Origin: Pelodera strongyloides
Lineage: Eukaryota > Nematoda > Chromadorea > Rhabditida > Rhabditidae
Direction: 5' to 3'
NCBI GenBank assembly: GCA_036852015.1
Contig: JAANDG010000227.1
Location: 1-64,000, forward strand
Length of the DNA: 64,000 nucleotides
A program made the position numbers and the translations under genes. Below are positions 24,649 to 36,236 of this stretch, in pieces. The notes beneath the pieces were generated by a model, which saw only the letters and a list, made by a program, of their open reading frames with translations, was not told the DNA's origin and made no database searches. Position 1 is the first letter of the stretch. The number at the start of each line of letters is the position of its first letter.

Positions 24649-27600
24649 GTGAGTGAGAGAGAGAGAAGGAGAGGGAGGGAGAGAGGAAGGAAAAGAGAGA
24701 TTGGAGAGAGTACAGAGAGAGTGGGTGAGGGAGCAAGAGTACAAGCATAATAGAATGACTTGTACAGAATCTCCGCCCGAGCTAACCGTCACTCAAACGA
24801 GCGCGCTATAAAAACGACGAAGAATAAAGCTGACGCTTCCGCGCCTTCCGCAGGAACACCCAAGGGCACATCAAAGGTTTGTGAGTCAGCAATACTGTGT
24901 TTGTGGTGTAGTTGTGAACGCAGTGGACTAGAAATCCATCGACGGGGGTTCCAATCCCACTCGTGTCAAATCCGTATGTTTCTTAGAATATATTTGCTTT
25001 TAGAAGGCATCAGTCCGCCTAAATCCGACGCCAGTCACCTCAACGAAAAGTGTCCGTCCGACGGAGAAGGAGAAGAGCCGAAGTCATAGGAAGAATAAGG
25101 CCGCCCACAGCCGATCGCCCACTAAACAGACGACCAGCAAACGTAAGAATAGTTACTTATGTCTTGAAGCACGGGGGCGGTGCGCAAAGATTTCCGCCGC
25201 TGTAAAAGTAGCAGTGTACCTACCTTACTTGTGCGGCGCATTTTTTTGTCCGCCCCTCACAGCGGGCATTTTCGCGCCAGCCTATCTCCACGCGCCATTC
25301 AAGTTTCCTCAGTGAGGCTATAATCCGGCATCCGGCAAAAAAGTATTAGATAATTTCAGAAAGCAAGAAAGCCAAATCGGGTTCGTATTCTGAGAGAACT
25401 GCCCGTGCACCGAATATCATGAAGAAAGCAACCAGACGAAAGCGGTCACCCAATTCTGTGGATAAGGTATTTGCATATCCTCAGTGTGAGACTTGATGGC
25501 CACAAAAATGATGCGCGTCCAGGAGACGCCGCCCATCAACCCGCGCGCGACCGCTGGAGTATGTGAACATTTGTTCGCATATCTGTGGCACGATCCTGGC
25601 GCTTTTTGCGGTGTGACGAGAGTGGCCCGCACTCCTGGCGGGCGCGCGGCCCACTCACAGCCCTCCGACAAATGTTCATCACGGGCATTGCCTTTCAAAT
25701 TTCAGCTAATTATTTCAGGTACTCAACGCCATCAACTTCACACGAGCAATGTCACCGTCTAAACAAGGTCATTTTATTTTTGTGTTATTATCGGGGAGTG
25801 TTCATCTGAGATCTCATGGTGGTTTTCTAAAGTTTTATTTACCACATTAGCTAAACGAAGAGTGTTCGGACCTTTCAGGCAGTACTTCTGGTACTCCGCA
25901 ACAGAATAATGAGCTGCCGACGTATGCGGCGAGGAGAAGGCAATTGTTGAAGATAATTAGGGAGGGCGCTAGAGATCGTGGGTTAATTTTCTTAAAAACA
26001 ATGGTATACATACACGTGTACACATCCTCGTCCAGATATTATGTACTATTATAATTTAACATAAAAAATTGTGAGCTCGATCAATAAGACTCAATCAATT
26101 TTTGTAGTTTATACGTATGTGTACTGTACGATCAAATATGTAGTTTGTAGTCCCTACAACTTTGTTTGTACTCTTTATTTAGAGCAACGTTCATTTGACA
26201 GCAACCGTGCCGTAGAAGAAACGTTTGACGAAGGACCGACCGAGCATTTCTCTAATATGGACCTTGAAGCTCTTTCTCCGCCCGCGGTCAGCCCCAGGAA
26301 CACGGGCATGGACGTAAGTGGGGGAAGTTACAGAGAGTATGCCTTAGAAAGAACGTTAAGATAATTGTAAGTTAAGGGTGCTAAAGCACATTTATAAGGG
26401 TATCGGGCTCCGTGATTAATATGCTCTGAACAGTTATTGTAGTACATGTATCATAGAGCAGGGGAACGGAGTAGAAACAGACATACCATAGGATTCCACC
26501 GGGAAATACCCAAATGATAAAACGCCAAAGTAAGTAAATTTGCGCACATATCATATTGCAGGTAATCGATATTAATCAAGAGCTGAGTTTGGCCACCGAT
26601 GTCTCACGTGCTACTGTATCCGGGTACGGTTATTTTACGTTTTGTCGTCGACCGTAGTTTTGACCATAGTTCCGTAGACCGCTGTCATCGATCGTCATCG
26701 ACGTACACCGGAATAATCTGTTTTTCTTCTATTAACATGTTTCAATCAAAAATCATAACTAACTCATACATTCTAGTAATTTAAGTGAACCGAGTAGAAG
26801 GTGCACAAACGTTTTTCTTTGCATATAGAGTCAGTTAATTTGTCGTTCACACTTTCAGTGCGAAATACACGTGCCTTCTGCTCGCCCATTTGTTGAACTT
26901 CTCTCGCCTTCTAAGTTTGATCATTTCGTGCTTGGAATTTGGAGGTTGTACGTACTTTTCATTTCCAATACAATCATTTCTTATTTATCAAGAGTAGGAT
27001 TTCAGAGATAAACCAAATCCCAAAACACCCAAAACTCGAAATTTTGTTGCTTTGTTTCAGTTGCATTCTACATACAGTACCTGATTTGTCTGTTTCTGAT
27101 CGGGGTCCCGTGGGCCACGATGGAATTGGCAATTGGCCAATTCACTTCGCTGGTACCGCAAACGCTTTTCTCCAGGATAGCTCCTTCGTTAGCAGGTAAG
27201 GTTTTGGAATCTGGAGGCAATGCTTGGCGGCGAACCCACGAGAGCGCCGAGAGAGCCAATGCTTGGCGGCGAACCCACGAGAGCGCCGAGAGAACCAATG
27301 CTTGGCGGCGAACCCACGAGCGCGCCGAGAGAGCCAATGCTTGGCGGCGAACCCACGAGAGCGCCGAGAGAGCCAATGCTTGGCGGCGAACCCACGAGAA
27401 CGCCGAGAGAGCGCCCGACCAAAAATGCGAATTGTGTGCCATCTTTTTGGCCCTTCTGGCGCAGTGTGCGCGCGCAACCGGCGTGCCATACCGCTTGAAC
27501 AAGAATATAAATAAATATTTCAGGGATCGGCCTAATCATCACTCTCATGCGCCTCTGCCGTTCGTGTTTTGAATTTCTCTACCCAAAATCGCTTTTCTTT

Positions 27601-30600
27601 CTGATGAAACTGGCCATTATGATGTTCACGCAAGAGGGTCCGTGTGACGGGAATGAACACTTTTGTAAGCGAGCAATTTGATTACTGTACCAGTGAGAAT
27701 CGAAACCAGCATCTTTTCCAATTTTGGCTCAAGAATTCGGGAAAATAGGGCTTCCCTCTATTCAGCTTCATAGCTACAAGTATTAGGATTTTACAGTAAT
27801 CTACAGCATTTGCATTAGTAGATTGTATTTTACAGTATGCCGTCCTCCTACCGACAAGCTTGCCAAGTGTATTTTCGGAAACGAGACAGTGCCCTGTTTG
27901 GACTATAAGGAGAAACTGCCGATGAAAACTATGGTGAGTTTCTGAAAGAGAGCTAGAGAACTTTTTATTTTATTTCTTTAAATTTTATTTTTTGATGTGT
28001 AATAACATGAAAATTCTTATACATCAATTGTTTCGCTCACTGCTCGGGATCTGACTGCGTGACATTTTTGTGCCAGTTTCTCGCCGCGCACCCCTTTAGT
28101 TAGTTTCTTCAATGAATTGGTGATCTTGTAGATCGAGCAGTTGGCCGCGCGCTCCAAGGAGGCCACCTTCCGCAAAGCGGACATCTACTACGTGGGTGCG
28201 GATCAGAATCTGGGAATCTGTCTCTCAGTCCTTCTCATTTTCTCCATCTCTGCATTCTTGGCCCACTCGGGGACCCGGGCCTTTGCTAAGGTATTGTTGT
28301 CTAATTATCAGTACCCAGTATTGATTTTTTCTTGTCGTAGTATTGATTTTTTCGTGCACTTTCCTTTCATGTATTATATCAAAAATGTGGTATGGTAGCG
28401 TGGGAATCGAACCCACGTCTTTGTACTACAGGTCCACGATGTTAGCCACTAAATAAATATTTTTTACAGCTCAGCACCTACATCGTGTGTCTGTTCACCA
28501 TCTCCGTCTGTCTTCTATTCTGGGTTCAGTATGGCGGACTAGAAATTGGCATTTTGGACTGCATTGACTATTTAAATTTGGATATTCGCGCATTCTACAA
28601 CCCCTACGCGTGGCTACGAGCTTTCGAACATGCAAGTTATATTCCGTTAAAAAATGGGCAACTGCGCGTCAAATGTGTCACGTGGTTGTTCATTGTTCTG
28701 GTGTCAATTGTCAAATGTTTCTACTGTTGGATGAAGTAAAATGCTTGTAGTTGTTGTCCTCGGGATATCCGATAGATAAAGATACTTCTAATTACCTAAA
28801 CTCTAATTAGCCGTTGTGCAATTTAGGTGGCCCGCCACTTTATGTGTGGAGATGGGACACTGCTCAACGTTGGTTCGACGGCCCATTTTCACAACAACTT
28901 TTTGATGTTAGTGATAAAATAAAGCGAAATACCGGCCGGTTTTTGATACGCATCGTGCACAACTGAATTCTTACGTTTTTATGCTAATTTGCTCCGATTT
29001 AGCTCGGTTCTTTATCCTAATTTATGTTCATTTGCATACGCGCATAAGAATGCTGGTCTACTCGATGTGTTTCAAAGACCGGCCCGTCTCTAGAAATCTT
29101 TATAGTTTATGCGTGCGTAATAAATTATTATTATTAGTATATTATTATTAAAAGAATTTGAACTATGAAAATGTCTTAACCCGTCACAATTCATTAGTTT
29201 GGTCTCATTGTTAGTCGTATTTATATTTTTCTCCTATGCTTCAGCAACGCTATCGCGGCCGCTGCTGTGCTGAGTATTTTCAACTTTGGTGGAATCCTAC
29301 TCGCCTATCCATATGTGCATCAGTTTGTGGAGGCGGGATACAGTAATAGTCGAATTGGTGAGTTGATGTAACTCTCTCTCTCTCTCTCTCTTCGCCTCAC
29401 CCCTCTCTCGGTCCCTGCAACTTTCCCATTTTCTTTCTCTTCTCTCTCTTCTCTCTCGCACTCTCTCATACTCTACAGTCCACGAATTATTGATTATTCT
29501 GAACACTATTGATTTTTGTTTCTTAAAATAAATTATAATTTCAGTTGAAATGCACAAGTCGTTCGAGTACATGGTTCCCGTGCAACAAATGATCATCACA
29601 AATGCAATGCAAAAGGCCTTCGAAAACTATTATCAAGCAATTCCGGCTGTGGTTATATTCCTCACTTTATTGCTCTCTTCGATATTTTATGTGGTAAGGT
29701 TTTGGTTATTTAAAGGTTTTTGCTAGTTATGTGCAGTTGGGGCGCGGCGCAGTTAAGTGTGCGAGAACAGCGCCATACCGGCGCCACCGCAAAGACAACA
29801 ACATGGATTTAGTAACCCAGTCAAACAGACAACTCGATCATTGGCTTTTCATTCATGTGAGACGCCATTCACAAAAGCACATATTGGATAACTGCGTTTT
29901 CAGGAATAACATGCGCAAATTGCAGCGCCTTCGGCATTTGCGGCACAAAATGGAACACTACTTCAGCGCACTTTTCAAACCACGTACAATACCGCTTTAC
30001 AACGAAGAAATAATACTGAATATTTTCAGGCAGTGACAATGGAGATGACAGTGCATACAATCCTTCACACTTTCCCAATTCTTCTTTCTCTCCCTCAAAG
30101 TGTCCTCAGACTTTCGCTTCTTTATTTTCTCGTATCGGCTTCTTATTTGGCAATGACACTATCGAATGGACGGGTAAGTATACTATTTAGTTAGCGATAG
30201 AATAATTTCATATACAACGCTGAGAAGCACAGCGAAACAGAAGTAAATCACTGAATAAGAATATAGTAGAACTGTAGGATGTCGGACGATGCATCGTTGG
30301 AAAGCATTCCAGAGTTCCATTTAAAGCGAAATACCGGCCGGTTTTTGAAACGCATCTCAAGTACTTGGCATTCGCTAGGCGTTTATGCAACATGGGGTCT
30401 AATTGGGGTCTAGTTTTTATTATAATTTTCGCTTATTTGCATATGCTGCGTAAGAAAGCAGGTGTACGCAATGCGTTTCAAAACCGGCCAGTATTTCGCT
30501 TTAAAAACTATATAGACGGGGCTATTCGGTAATGACGGTATTAACATTGCTGTGAACCCCGAGACTACATATTTAACTCTACAATTGTTCCCCAGGCAGG

Positions 30601-31987
30601 TTTCCCGGAGACGCTGCACTTAGCAATACGAAGTGCTGGACTTGTGCGAGAGTTGTGCTTTGAACATATACCTATATGATTTTTTTCCTATATGACGATT
30701 TATGTACATTTCTACGCTAGGCTAGTAAACTTTATTTGCAGCGTGCCCCACTGGAACCAAGTGCTGAATTGATCACTGTCCTTCACAATTCCCTGATGAC
30801 GGTCACGTGGATTCAAATCGCTGTCTTAGCTTATGGCTACGGAACCCGAAGGCTCATTGTTAACATGCAGGTAACGCTTAGCTTATCGAGCTGCAAGTTT
30901 GGTGCCGGTTTGTGTTTTGTAGTTGACTGTTCTCTGATCATGATGGACCAAGTCGTGTTTTATTTTGTGTTAGCTTTTTATTTTTTAGGAAAAAGGAAAT
31001 CAAAACTGACGATAGATTTTATTTAGTTTAAAATTGGATAACTATCATTTATTTATTTATTAAGACAATGCTCTTCCCGCCCGGCACTGAGATTCGAACT
31101 CCCAAATTCCTCTGGGACTTTATGCGTGTCATGTGGGCCGTCGTGATACCGGTCGCTTTAACGGTACAACTTTAATTTATTAGTGAATATGAATATATCG
31201 AATCGAATATCTTACTCAGTGAAGATCAAGTATTATATGCAAATTGTGTTCCTACGACACAAGTGCTCGGGATAGCGCAAGAATTTGCATATAGACCATA
31301 AAATTTTTCACAAACCACGTGTCATACTGCTTTAAACTTGTATCATATATCGATTGTCCGCAATTCAGCTCTACTTGATCCAGCGTGTGATCATCAATGG
31401 CTACTATTTCTTCTCGAAAGATTCCATTTTCTTCTTTGCCACCTGTTCGATCGTCGTTGCTTATATGACACATATGGTAAGCTGATTTCTAGAGAAAACA
31501 AGTGGGCCCAGATGTGGCGGCCCACCCAGAAAATGGGCCCATATCTTACGGCCCACATTAGGCGCAACTGTTATGCGTCCCACAACTCCCTTTTCCGCCT
31601 TGTGGACGAAATTAAGGCGAGGTTTAGTAGGCTGCCCGCCTTTTTCGGACCCAACGTTGGCGGTGCGACGGCAAAGTTTCCTCATTTTTTTTCTCCATGC
31701 CGGTTTGCCGCCAACTTGTATATTGTGGAAAAATTAAATGTTAAGTCCAAAATAAAAGTTGATAAAAAACTTATTGCAGCTTGATTGCAGCTTGACTTGG
31801 TTGACGCCAAAATAACATTGTAGATCATTTCAATGTAGAGTATGTCTCTTTCCAGATCATCCGCTACGTGATGGAGGGCAGTCCTGTGCGCGCCGCTTTC
31901 CGTCCGCACCCAAAGTGGGGGCCAAGTGTGCTAGCGAACAGACGGCGAGCTCTCTACGATGAAAAGGCTGCGCGGATTCTGATTTAA
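23540..31987 (+). CDS. SLC6-type sodium-coupled transporter with long basic N-terminal extension
   Basis: Multi-pass plasma-membrane transporter of the SLC6/neurotransmitter:sodium symporter family; substrate unknown. Extension exons: 23540-23619, 24069-24378, 24501-24589, 24768-24876, 25004-25142, 25360-25466, 25719-25767, 25851-25977, 26183-26313, 26562-26615. They encode Lys/Arg/Ser/Thr-rich, disordered sequence with degenerate SHADGKAATHVEGK units. Core exons: 26859-~26954, 27061-27195, 27524-27664, 27836-27933, 28132-28290, 28470-28631, 28827-28906, 29245-29357, 29545-29693, 30030-30173, 30596-30643, 30742-30870, 31065-31163, 31369-31476, 31856-31987 (stop). Family marks: LGIWR (first helix), GVPWATMELAIGQFTS (second helix), a Cys-bounded glycosylated loop (CIFGNETVPC), GTLLNVGS plus HFHNNF (sixth-seventh helix), and aromatic late helices. 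Intron 28632-28826 has a GC donor. Junctions 25466/25719, 25767/25851 and ~26954/27061 are unresolved. The first helix lacks the usual NGGG stretch, so Na+ coupling is uncertain. AATAAA occurs at 32211. Confidence 0.78.
24617..24665. repeat. (GA)n microsatellite
   Basis: Pure GA repeat grading into GAGT and GGGA units, within a transporter intron. Confidence 0.9.
24897..24970 (+). repeat. tRNA-Ser-derived pseudogene or SINE head
   Basis: The block GTGGACTAGAAATCCAT matches the anticodon arm of serine tRNAs (loop CTAGAAA, anticodon AGA). A B-box GGGTTCCAATCCCAC follows. The long variable arm required in tRNA-Ser is missing and the acceptor strands do not pair, so it is tRNA-derived and probably non-functional. 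It lies in the intron between 24876 and 25004. Confidence 0.6.
27218..27412. repeat. 39-bp minisatellite, five copies
   Basis: The unit starts aatgcttggcggcgaaccca and continues cgagagcgccgagagagcc; five near-identical copies. Because 39 is divisible by three, all copies stay open in several frames on both strands, which mimics coding sequence. It lies in an intron, 22 bp after a transporter exon. Confidence 0.95.
28386..28445 (-). repeat. tRNA-derived fragment (SINE-like)
   Basis: On the minus strand a perfect T arm (GTGGG-TTCGATT-CCCAC) is followed by GCTACCA. Upstream is an A-box-like TAGTGGCTAACATCGTGG. The anticodon arm does not fold and no 5' acceptor strand is present. Confidence 0.5.
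28923..29086. mobile_element. TTAA MITE (AGCGAAATACCGG family), degenerate copy 3
   Basis: Left end AGCGAAATACCGGCCGG. The right end is recognisable only as gtttcaaagaccggcc and then diverges. It lies in a transporter intron. Confidence 0.7.
29370..29470. repeat. (CT)n-rich simple repeat
   Basis: CT/TCTC-rich run just after the donor of the exon ending at 29357. No coding value. Confidence 0.85.
30325..30500. mobile_element. TTAA MITE (AGCGAAATACCGG family), copy 4
   Basis: Intact ends AGCGAAATACCGGCCGG and GGCCAGTATTTCGCT, with perfect TTAA at 30321-30324 and 30501-30504. It lies in a transporter intron. Confidence 0.9.
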
Positions 31988-32797
31988 CTTTTTTAATTAC
32001 TGTGATTTTGAGGTCTTAAGTTTATGTTGTGTAAGTACCATTAGATAACCTAAAAACTTAAAACACAAAGTAAAAAGGACAGTGAGATTTGATATAGGAT
32101 GTCACGGATTTGTTTTTGTAAGAAAATGTTTCCTGTTCTTCAGATTCTCCCTAACCTAATTGTAAGGTACTCTGAATCGTTTAGAATGCCAACTGTGGTT
32201 GAATAATAATAATAAATAAATGTTTATTGGATCAACGAGTACGTACATTTTCATTTAATTGATGTTTCAATTCGTAGTTCTTACGACAACAAAGTTTCTA
32301 TGAAAATTTTAATGTTTTTCCGTATTCAAGAGCAACTTATGACCAAATTTATTGTCCTATGAATCTATGAAAGTTTAGTAACTATAAATTATTACACTAT
32401 TCAGTGAACCTAGCAGCGAGAAAAATAGGCCTGCAAGCGGCAACGGCAAGGGTACGTCGTGCAAGCGGCGTGAGCACGGCTTGCAAGTGTGCCAGTTGCA
32501 CGCCATACGCGTCCCACGTGCATTTTTTCACTCCAGTACGTTGCCAAATGCATTTTGCACGCCATTGTCACGCGGCTTGCACGCCAAGTTTTGTCGGCTA
32601 TATGGACTGCAGCTAAATGTGAAAAAAAATTAATCATAACGCAAACTTCAGTTTATAAAATACAAATAATAAGCTGGAAATGAGTCCTTGGAAACATTAC
32701 CATTTATCACTAATTATGTGGAAAGCGAGGATGTGTTGCTACACAAATATACATAATTGAATTCAGCTATTTGGTGGTTAAAGCTGTAATTGCTCTT
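31988..32797. other. Intergenic region between convergent genes
   Basis: It contains the probable 3' UTR of the transporter (AATAAA at 32211). A foldback at about 32450-32600 has gtgcaagcggcgtgagcac opposed by gtcacgcggcttgcac. The frames through the foldback on both strands are not genes. Confidence 0.5.
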
Positions 32798-35276
32798 TTA
32801 TTTTTTTCGAGGAGGGCAACACATTTTAACGAGTTCTTTGGTGCATTCGCTGAATATCTCGTACTGATACTTAGACAAGTCCTCTCCTTTATATAAGGCT
32901 GTTATGAAATTGTTCGTTGTACAACAAAGCCGATCTCGCAGTGCTCCATTCGCACAATTCCGCGCAAACCATCTACAAAAATAGGAATAGAATAGTAAAA
33001 AATAGAAAGAAAAGAGCCGGAAACCGTGGCAAAAAAAGATGTATGTTGTGTAGTTGTTATAGTGGGTGTGTGTATGTGTACATATGTGTATGAGTGCGTG
33101 TGCGTGCGTGCATATTTTTTTTTCTCGGTGCCCACCCATCTCGAACCACTTTTTTCTTTTCTTTTCCGGAAAATGTCCATCTCGAATGCGCCCTAAGTGT
33201 GTGTTTGCGTGTGTATGCGCGCGCATGTGTGTGTGTGTGTGTGTGTATGTGTGTGTGTGTGTGTGTATGTGTGTGCGCGTGTGTGTATGTACGTGTACGT
33301 ATGTGTGCGCGCAAATTCGCAGCTCATGAAACCGATAAAAAGGGTGCGGGGCGCTTTCGCGTAATCTTCCAGGTTTTCGCGCGTAATAAACGCACGCGCC
33401 TGGACCGGGCGAAGTGCGCGGCGAAATCTGAACGAACGCGATTTTTTCGCCTTTGATTCACATTTTCATAATTATCAGAGTCCTCACACAAGTGTGTATC
33501 CATAATCTTCCAGTAGCGTTGCATGTGGGGGACTGGCTATATTGGTCAGGTCCATCCCAATAAGGGCATTTTTGGTAACATTTCTCATATCATTTAGGTC
33601 GAACGGCATAGTAGAATTGAGACCAAAAAAGGGAGCGACTGCATTAAGCACAATAAGATCGAACAATCTTTGAATTTCGTCCGTAGTGGGTGTCGGCGCT
33701 GAAAAATGGGATAACGTATATTGATTACAATGATACACCCTCTAGTTCAGATAGGGATACATTATTGAAGCTGATACACTTGACAATCAACGTAGGAAGG
33801 CAGATGCTAGAATGCTCAGAAAAATATTGGCTGGCAAATGCGGCCATAATCTACGTTCAATGTACAAATTCAGGAATTCTAATCTGTCCTCTCGACGTGG
33901 TCGTATCAAAATCATAATCCCTCGGGTGACTAGGAATGTTCGCAGACACTGTTTTGTCCATAGAACTTCACTTATGATTGAGAGTAACCCTCGCCTATTC
34001 CTGTAAACATAATGTTTTTATTTGATGCTTTTATTTTGATCAGATTTACATTTTCACGTTTCATAGTTATTCATTGTGGTATTGCCTCGACAAAACTTGT
34101 GCGACATTTTATGTTCGTAATAAATGTTATGTTATGTTATGTTATATCGCTGTAAATATACGTGACATTTATAATCTCATGCGTTCTATTTTGGGCAGAA
34201 GGGTCGAAATTTGCATAGGATACATTGGAGCGAATAAGGGAATGAATTTGAAACCAACCGTCTTCGAAAAAGTTGTTTCTCTTCCTCACGGTATTCAAAA
34301 TGCCTACAACATCCACAGACGTACCGTAACCCGAAGTGAGCATGCTGAATAAGTTCCAATCACAATGCGCACACAAAAGTGGGATAACTTTCTGCGTGGC
34401 AACAGTTCTTTTATGATAAGCAAACAAAGAAAGCTGCGTACAGGATAAGGAAAAATACCAAGAAAAAAAAACCGACCCGACTAAAAAAGTGCTTAAAGGA
34501 TCGCAGTCACTTCAATTTCGCCTTTTTAATTCAATTATCAATAAATATAAAAAGATACCTAGAAAAATACCTTTCCAATACCGATTTACGGAACGTTTAT
34601 CACAGGGAAAGAAATCCCTTCGGATGAGTTTTGATTTTAGACAAAATGGGGTGTTTTTTAAATCACAGTGGGACTTGGCCGGTTGCCAATGATGACAAAA
34701 CAAAGAAAAACCGGGGAAGAGGGAAAGTGTGTGCTCTACTGTCTCAGTTGTCTTTAGGGCGCATTCGAGTTGGGCAAAATGCGCAAATTCCGCGAAATAA
34801 TCAGTTCGAGTTGATGGGGTGAGAGATTGTTGACAAATAAGAGGGTCCAGGAAAAAAACGCTTTCAAGGCTCTGCGCCTCTCATCTGAGCGGGCTATTTC
34901 ACGGCGCGCTAACACTGGCTAACAGTGAACTCGAACTGATTATTTCGCATTTTGCCCAACTCGAATGCGCCCTTATCATACTGTACGTTATCAGAACACA
35001 ACCGAGGGGATTTCTTTCCCTGGGTTAAATTTTCAGTAAATTGACACAATAAATGTATTTTTCTATGTACCTTTTTATGTTTATGGATAATTGAAATAAA
35101 AATACGAATTTGAAGTGACTGCGATCCTTTAAACTACTTGCTCCATGTTCATACATTTTCATGATTCCTATAGCCAGTTGTATGTCTGTATATTCTGGTT
35201 CCGGGGCCAAAGTTGTGGTTCCACGTGAATGGTGAAAATTATGCACAATTAGAAGTGACAAGGCAATTAAATGCAT
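32798..35276 (-). CDS. Predicted secreted six-cysteine protein, paralogue A
   Basis: I do not recognise the family. Three exons on the minus strand: 35276-35138, 33698-33488 and 32972-32798. Phases agree; total 525 nt, 174 aa. Residues 1-20 (MHLIALSLLIVHNFHHSRG) look like a short signal peptide, so secretion is inferred. Exon 2 has DEIQRLFDLIV and FFGLNSTMPFDL, with NST and NVT glycosylation sequons. Exon 3 carries all the cysteines of the mature part with spacing C-x9-CC-x25-C-x7-CC (RNCANG; LCCTTNN; FSECTK; MCC) and ends in basic PPRKK. Paralogue B lies head-to-head at 36439-37136 with identical cysteine spacing. Intron 1 hosts a LINE tail and a TTAA foldback element whose end is only a few bases from the exon-1 donor. 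Confidence 0.72.
33215..33310. repeat. (TG)n-rich microsatellite
   Basis: TG repeats with TA, CG and CA interruptions, in intron 2 of the six-cysteine gene. Cys/Val and Thr/His frames on the two strands are artefacts. Confidence 0.9.
33735..34145 (+). mobile_element. 3' tail of a LINE ending in a TTATG microsatellite
   Basis: An open frame runs to TAA at 34004-34006 and includes RRKADARMLRKIL, MYKFRNSNLSSRRGR and RVTRNVRRHCFVHRTSL. This resembles the C-terminal end of CR1/Jockey-type ORF2 proteins. The DNA then ends in three to four copies of GTTAT, as in LINEs with microsatellite 3' ends. Everything upstream (endonuclease, RT) is missing: a 5'-truncated, dead copy, antisense in intron 1 of the six-cysteine gene. 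Confidence 0.6.
34497..35128. mobile_element. TTAA-flanked foldback element (AGGATCGCAG family), with a nested element
   Basis: 632 bp. The ends are AGGATCGCAGTCACTTCAA and TTGAAGTGACTGCGATCCT, with perfect TTAA at 34493-34496 and 35129-35132. The arms extend inward to the ggaaagaaatccc/gggatttctttcc blocks. A second element (34756-34973) is inserted in the centre. No ORF. Confidence 0.85.
34756..34973. mobile_element. Nested inverted-repeat element (AGGGCGCATTCGAG)
   Basis: The ends read AGGGCGCATTCGAGTTGGGC and the inverse GCCCAACTCGAATGCGCCCT. It sits inside the foldback at 34497-35128. A solo end (CTCGAATGCGCCCT) is also visible at about 33181-33194. Confidence 0.8.
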
Positions 35277-36236
35277 TTCTCCTGAAGTAGACTGTTCAAA
35301 GACACAGGAAAACGGAATAATTGACCAAACCGCAGAAAACCGTCAGTAGCCGGACAACACCAAATGGTTTTCTCAAAAAAAACTTTGTGGCGGGTTACTC
35401 CTTCTCTTCTGCTTTATATAATAAATCGACGAGTCCAAACCGGCAGAGACTAAATAAAAGAAAGCAGTAAACGCACAAACACTTGCCAGCTACCGCGGGC
35501 AAGCGAGCGCAAAGTTTCTATATTTGTGGCGCTGCCAACTCACGTTTGATCAAAATAAGCTTTCCAGTTATGAGCCACGAATAAAACAATCTGAAAATTC
35601 ACAAAAAAAAACTGCTTGGTCGGAGTTGAAAACGTGGTCTTTTTAGTGTACAAATTCAAACATTTATCTAAAAGCACTTAGTCGGCTTCAAAACAAAACA
35701 CAAATTGTGTAGCCGCTGACAACCGTCTAAGTTCTAAAGCAAACTTCCTACTTTACTCTCAGATCCTATTTCGGCAATTGTTAATATGTGCCGCTCTGGC
35801 AACTAAGAACAACCATACTAAAAGCGATATCCGTTATATCTTGTAGTTTGATGGTTTGCCGCGAAAAGGTTAGTGCATAGTCATGCAAGTAATCAAATCT
35901 TTTATGATACTCTTTCAATATTACAGAAGGCTGTTGTCTCAAGAGCACGCTAATGCTCTGGGTATCATAATGGAAATGGAAAGAATTTATTGAATCTGTT
36001 AGCTTTAATATTTAATTTGCGGGGCGTTTGACTTGTAGGAATACGGAATTCCTGCAGTGTATACGGGCGGGGCGTTTGACTTGTAGGACTTATATTCGCA
36101 TAGTCCTCATAACACCCGTAGGCTCCCAGCCCCACTGTTCACGAATACGGTGTTCTTGCAGTGCATAAGGTCTATGTACTGTATATGGAGACGGTCGTCA
36201 CTCGTTACTTTCATATTACACATAAGTTAACCTTAA

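Noticed and set aside
24897..24970. Functional tRNA-Ser (AGA)
   Set aside because: The long variable arm of tRNA-Ser is missing and the acceptor stem does not close.
27218..27412. CRISPR-like array
   Set aside because: Repeats are contiguous without spacers and the DNA is eukaryotic; it is a minisatellite.
27068..27572. Five overlapping open frames on both strands
   Set aside because: They arise from the 39-bp minisatellite, whose length is a multiple of three; the true coding frame at 27061-27195 is the SLC6 one.
29731..30036. 101-codon plus frame RHRKDNNMDLV...
   Set aside because: Lies in a transporter intron and overlaps repeat ends (caaaccacgtacaataccgc); it runs into the true exon at 30030 in another frame.
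31498..31784. 148-codon plus frame overlapping a transporter exon
   Set aside because: Different frame from the SLC6 exon at 31369-31476; the rest lies in its intron with repeat-like gggccc words.
33057..33456. Cys/Val-rich and Thr/His-rich frames
   Set aside because: Products of the TG microsatellite inside an intron of the six-cysteine gene.
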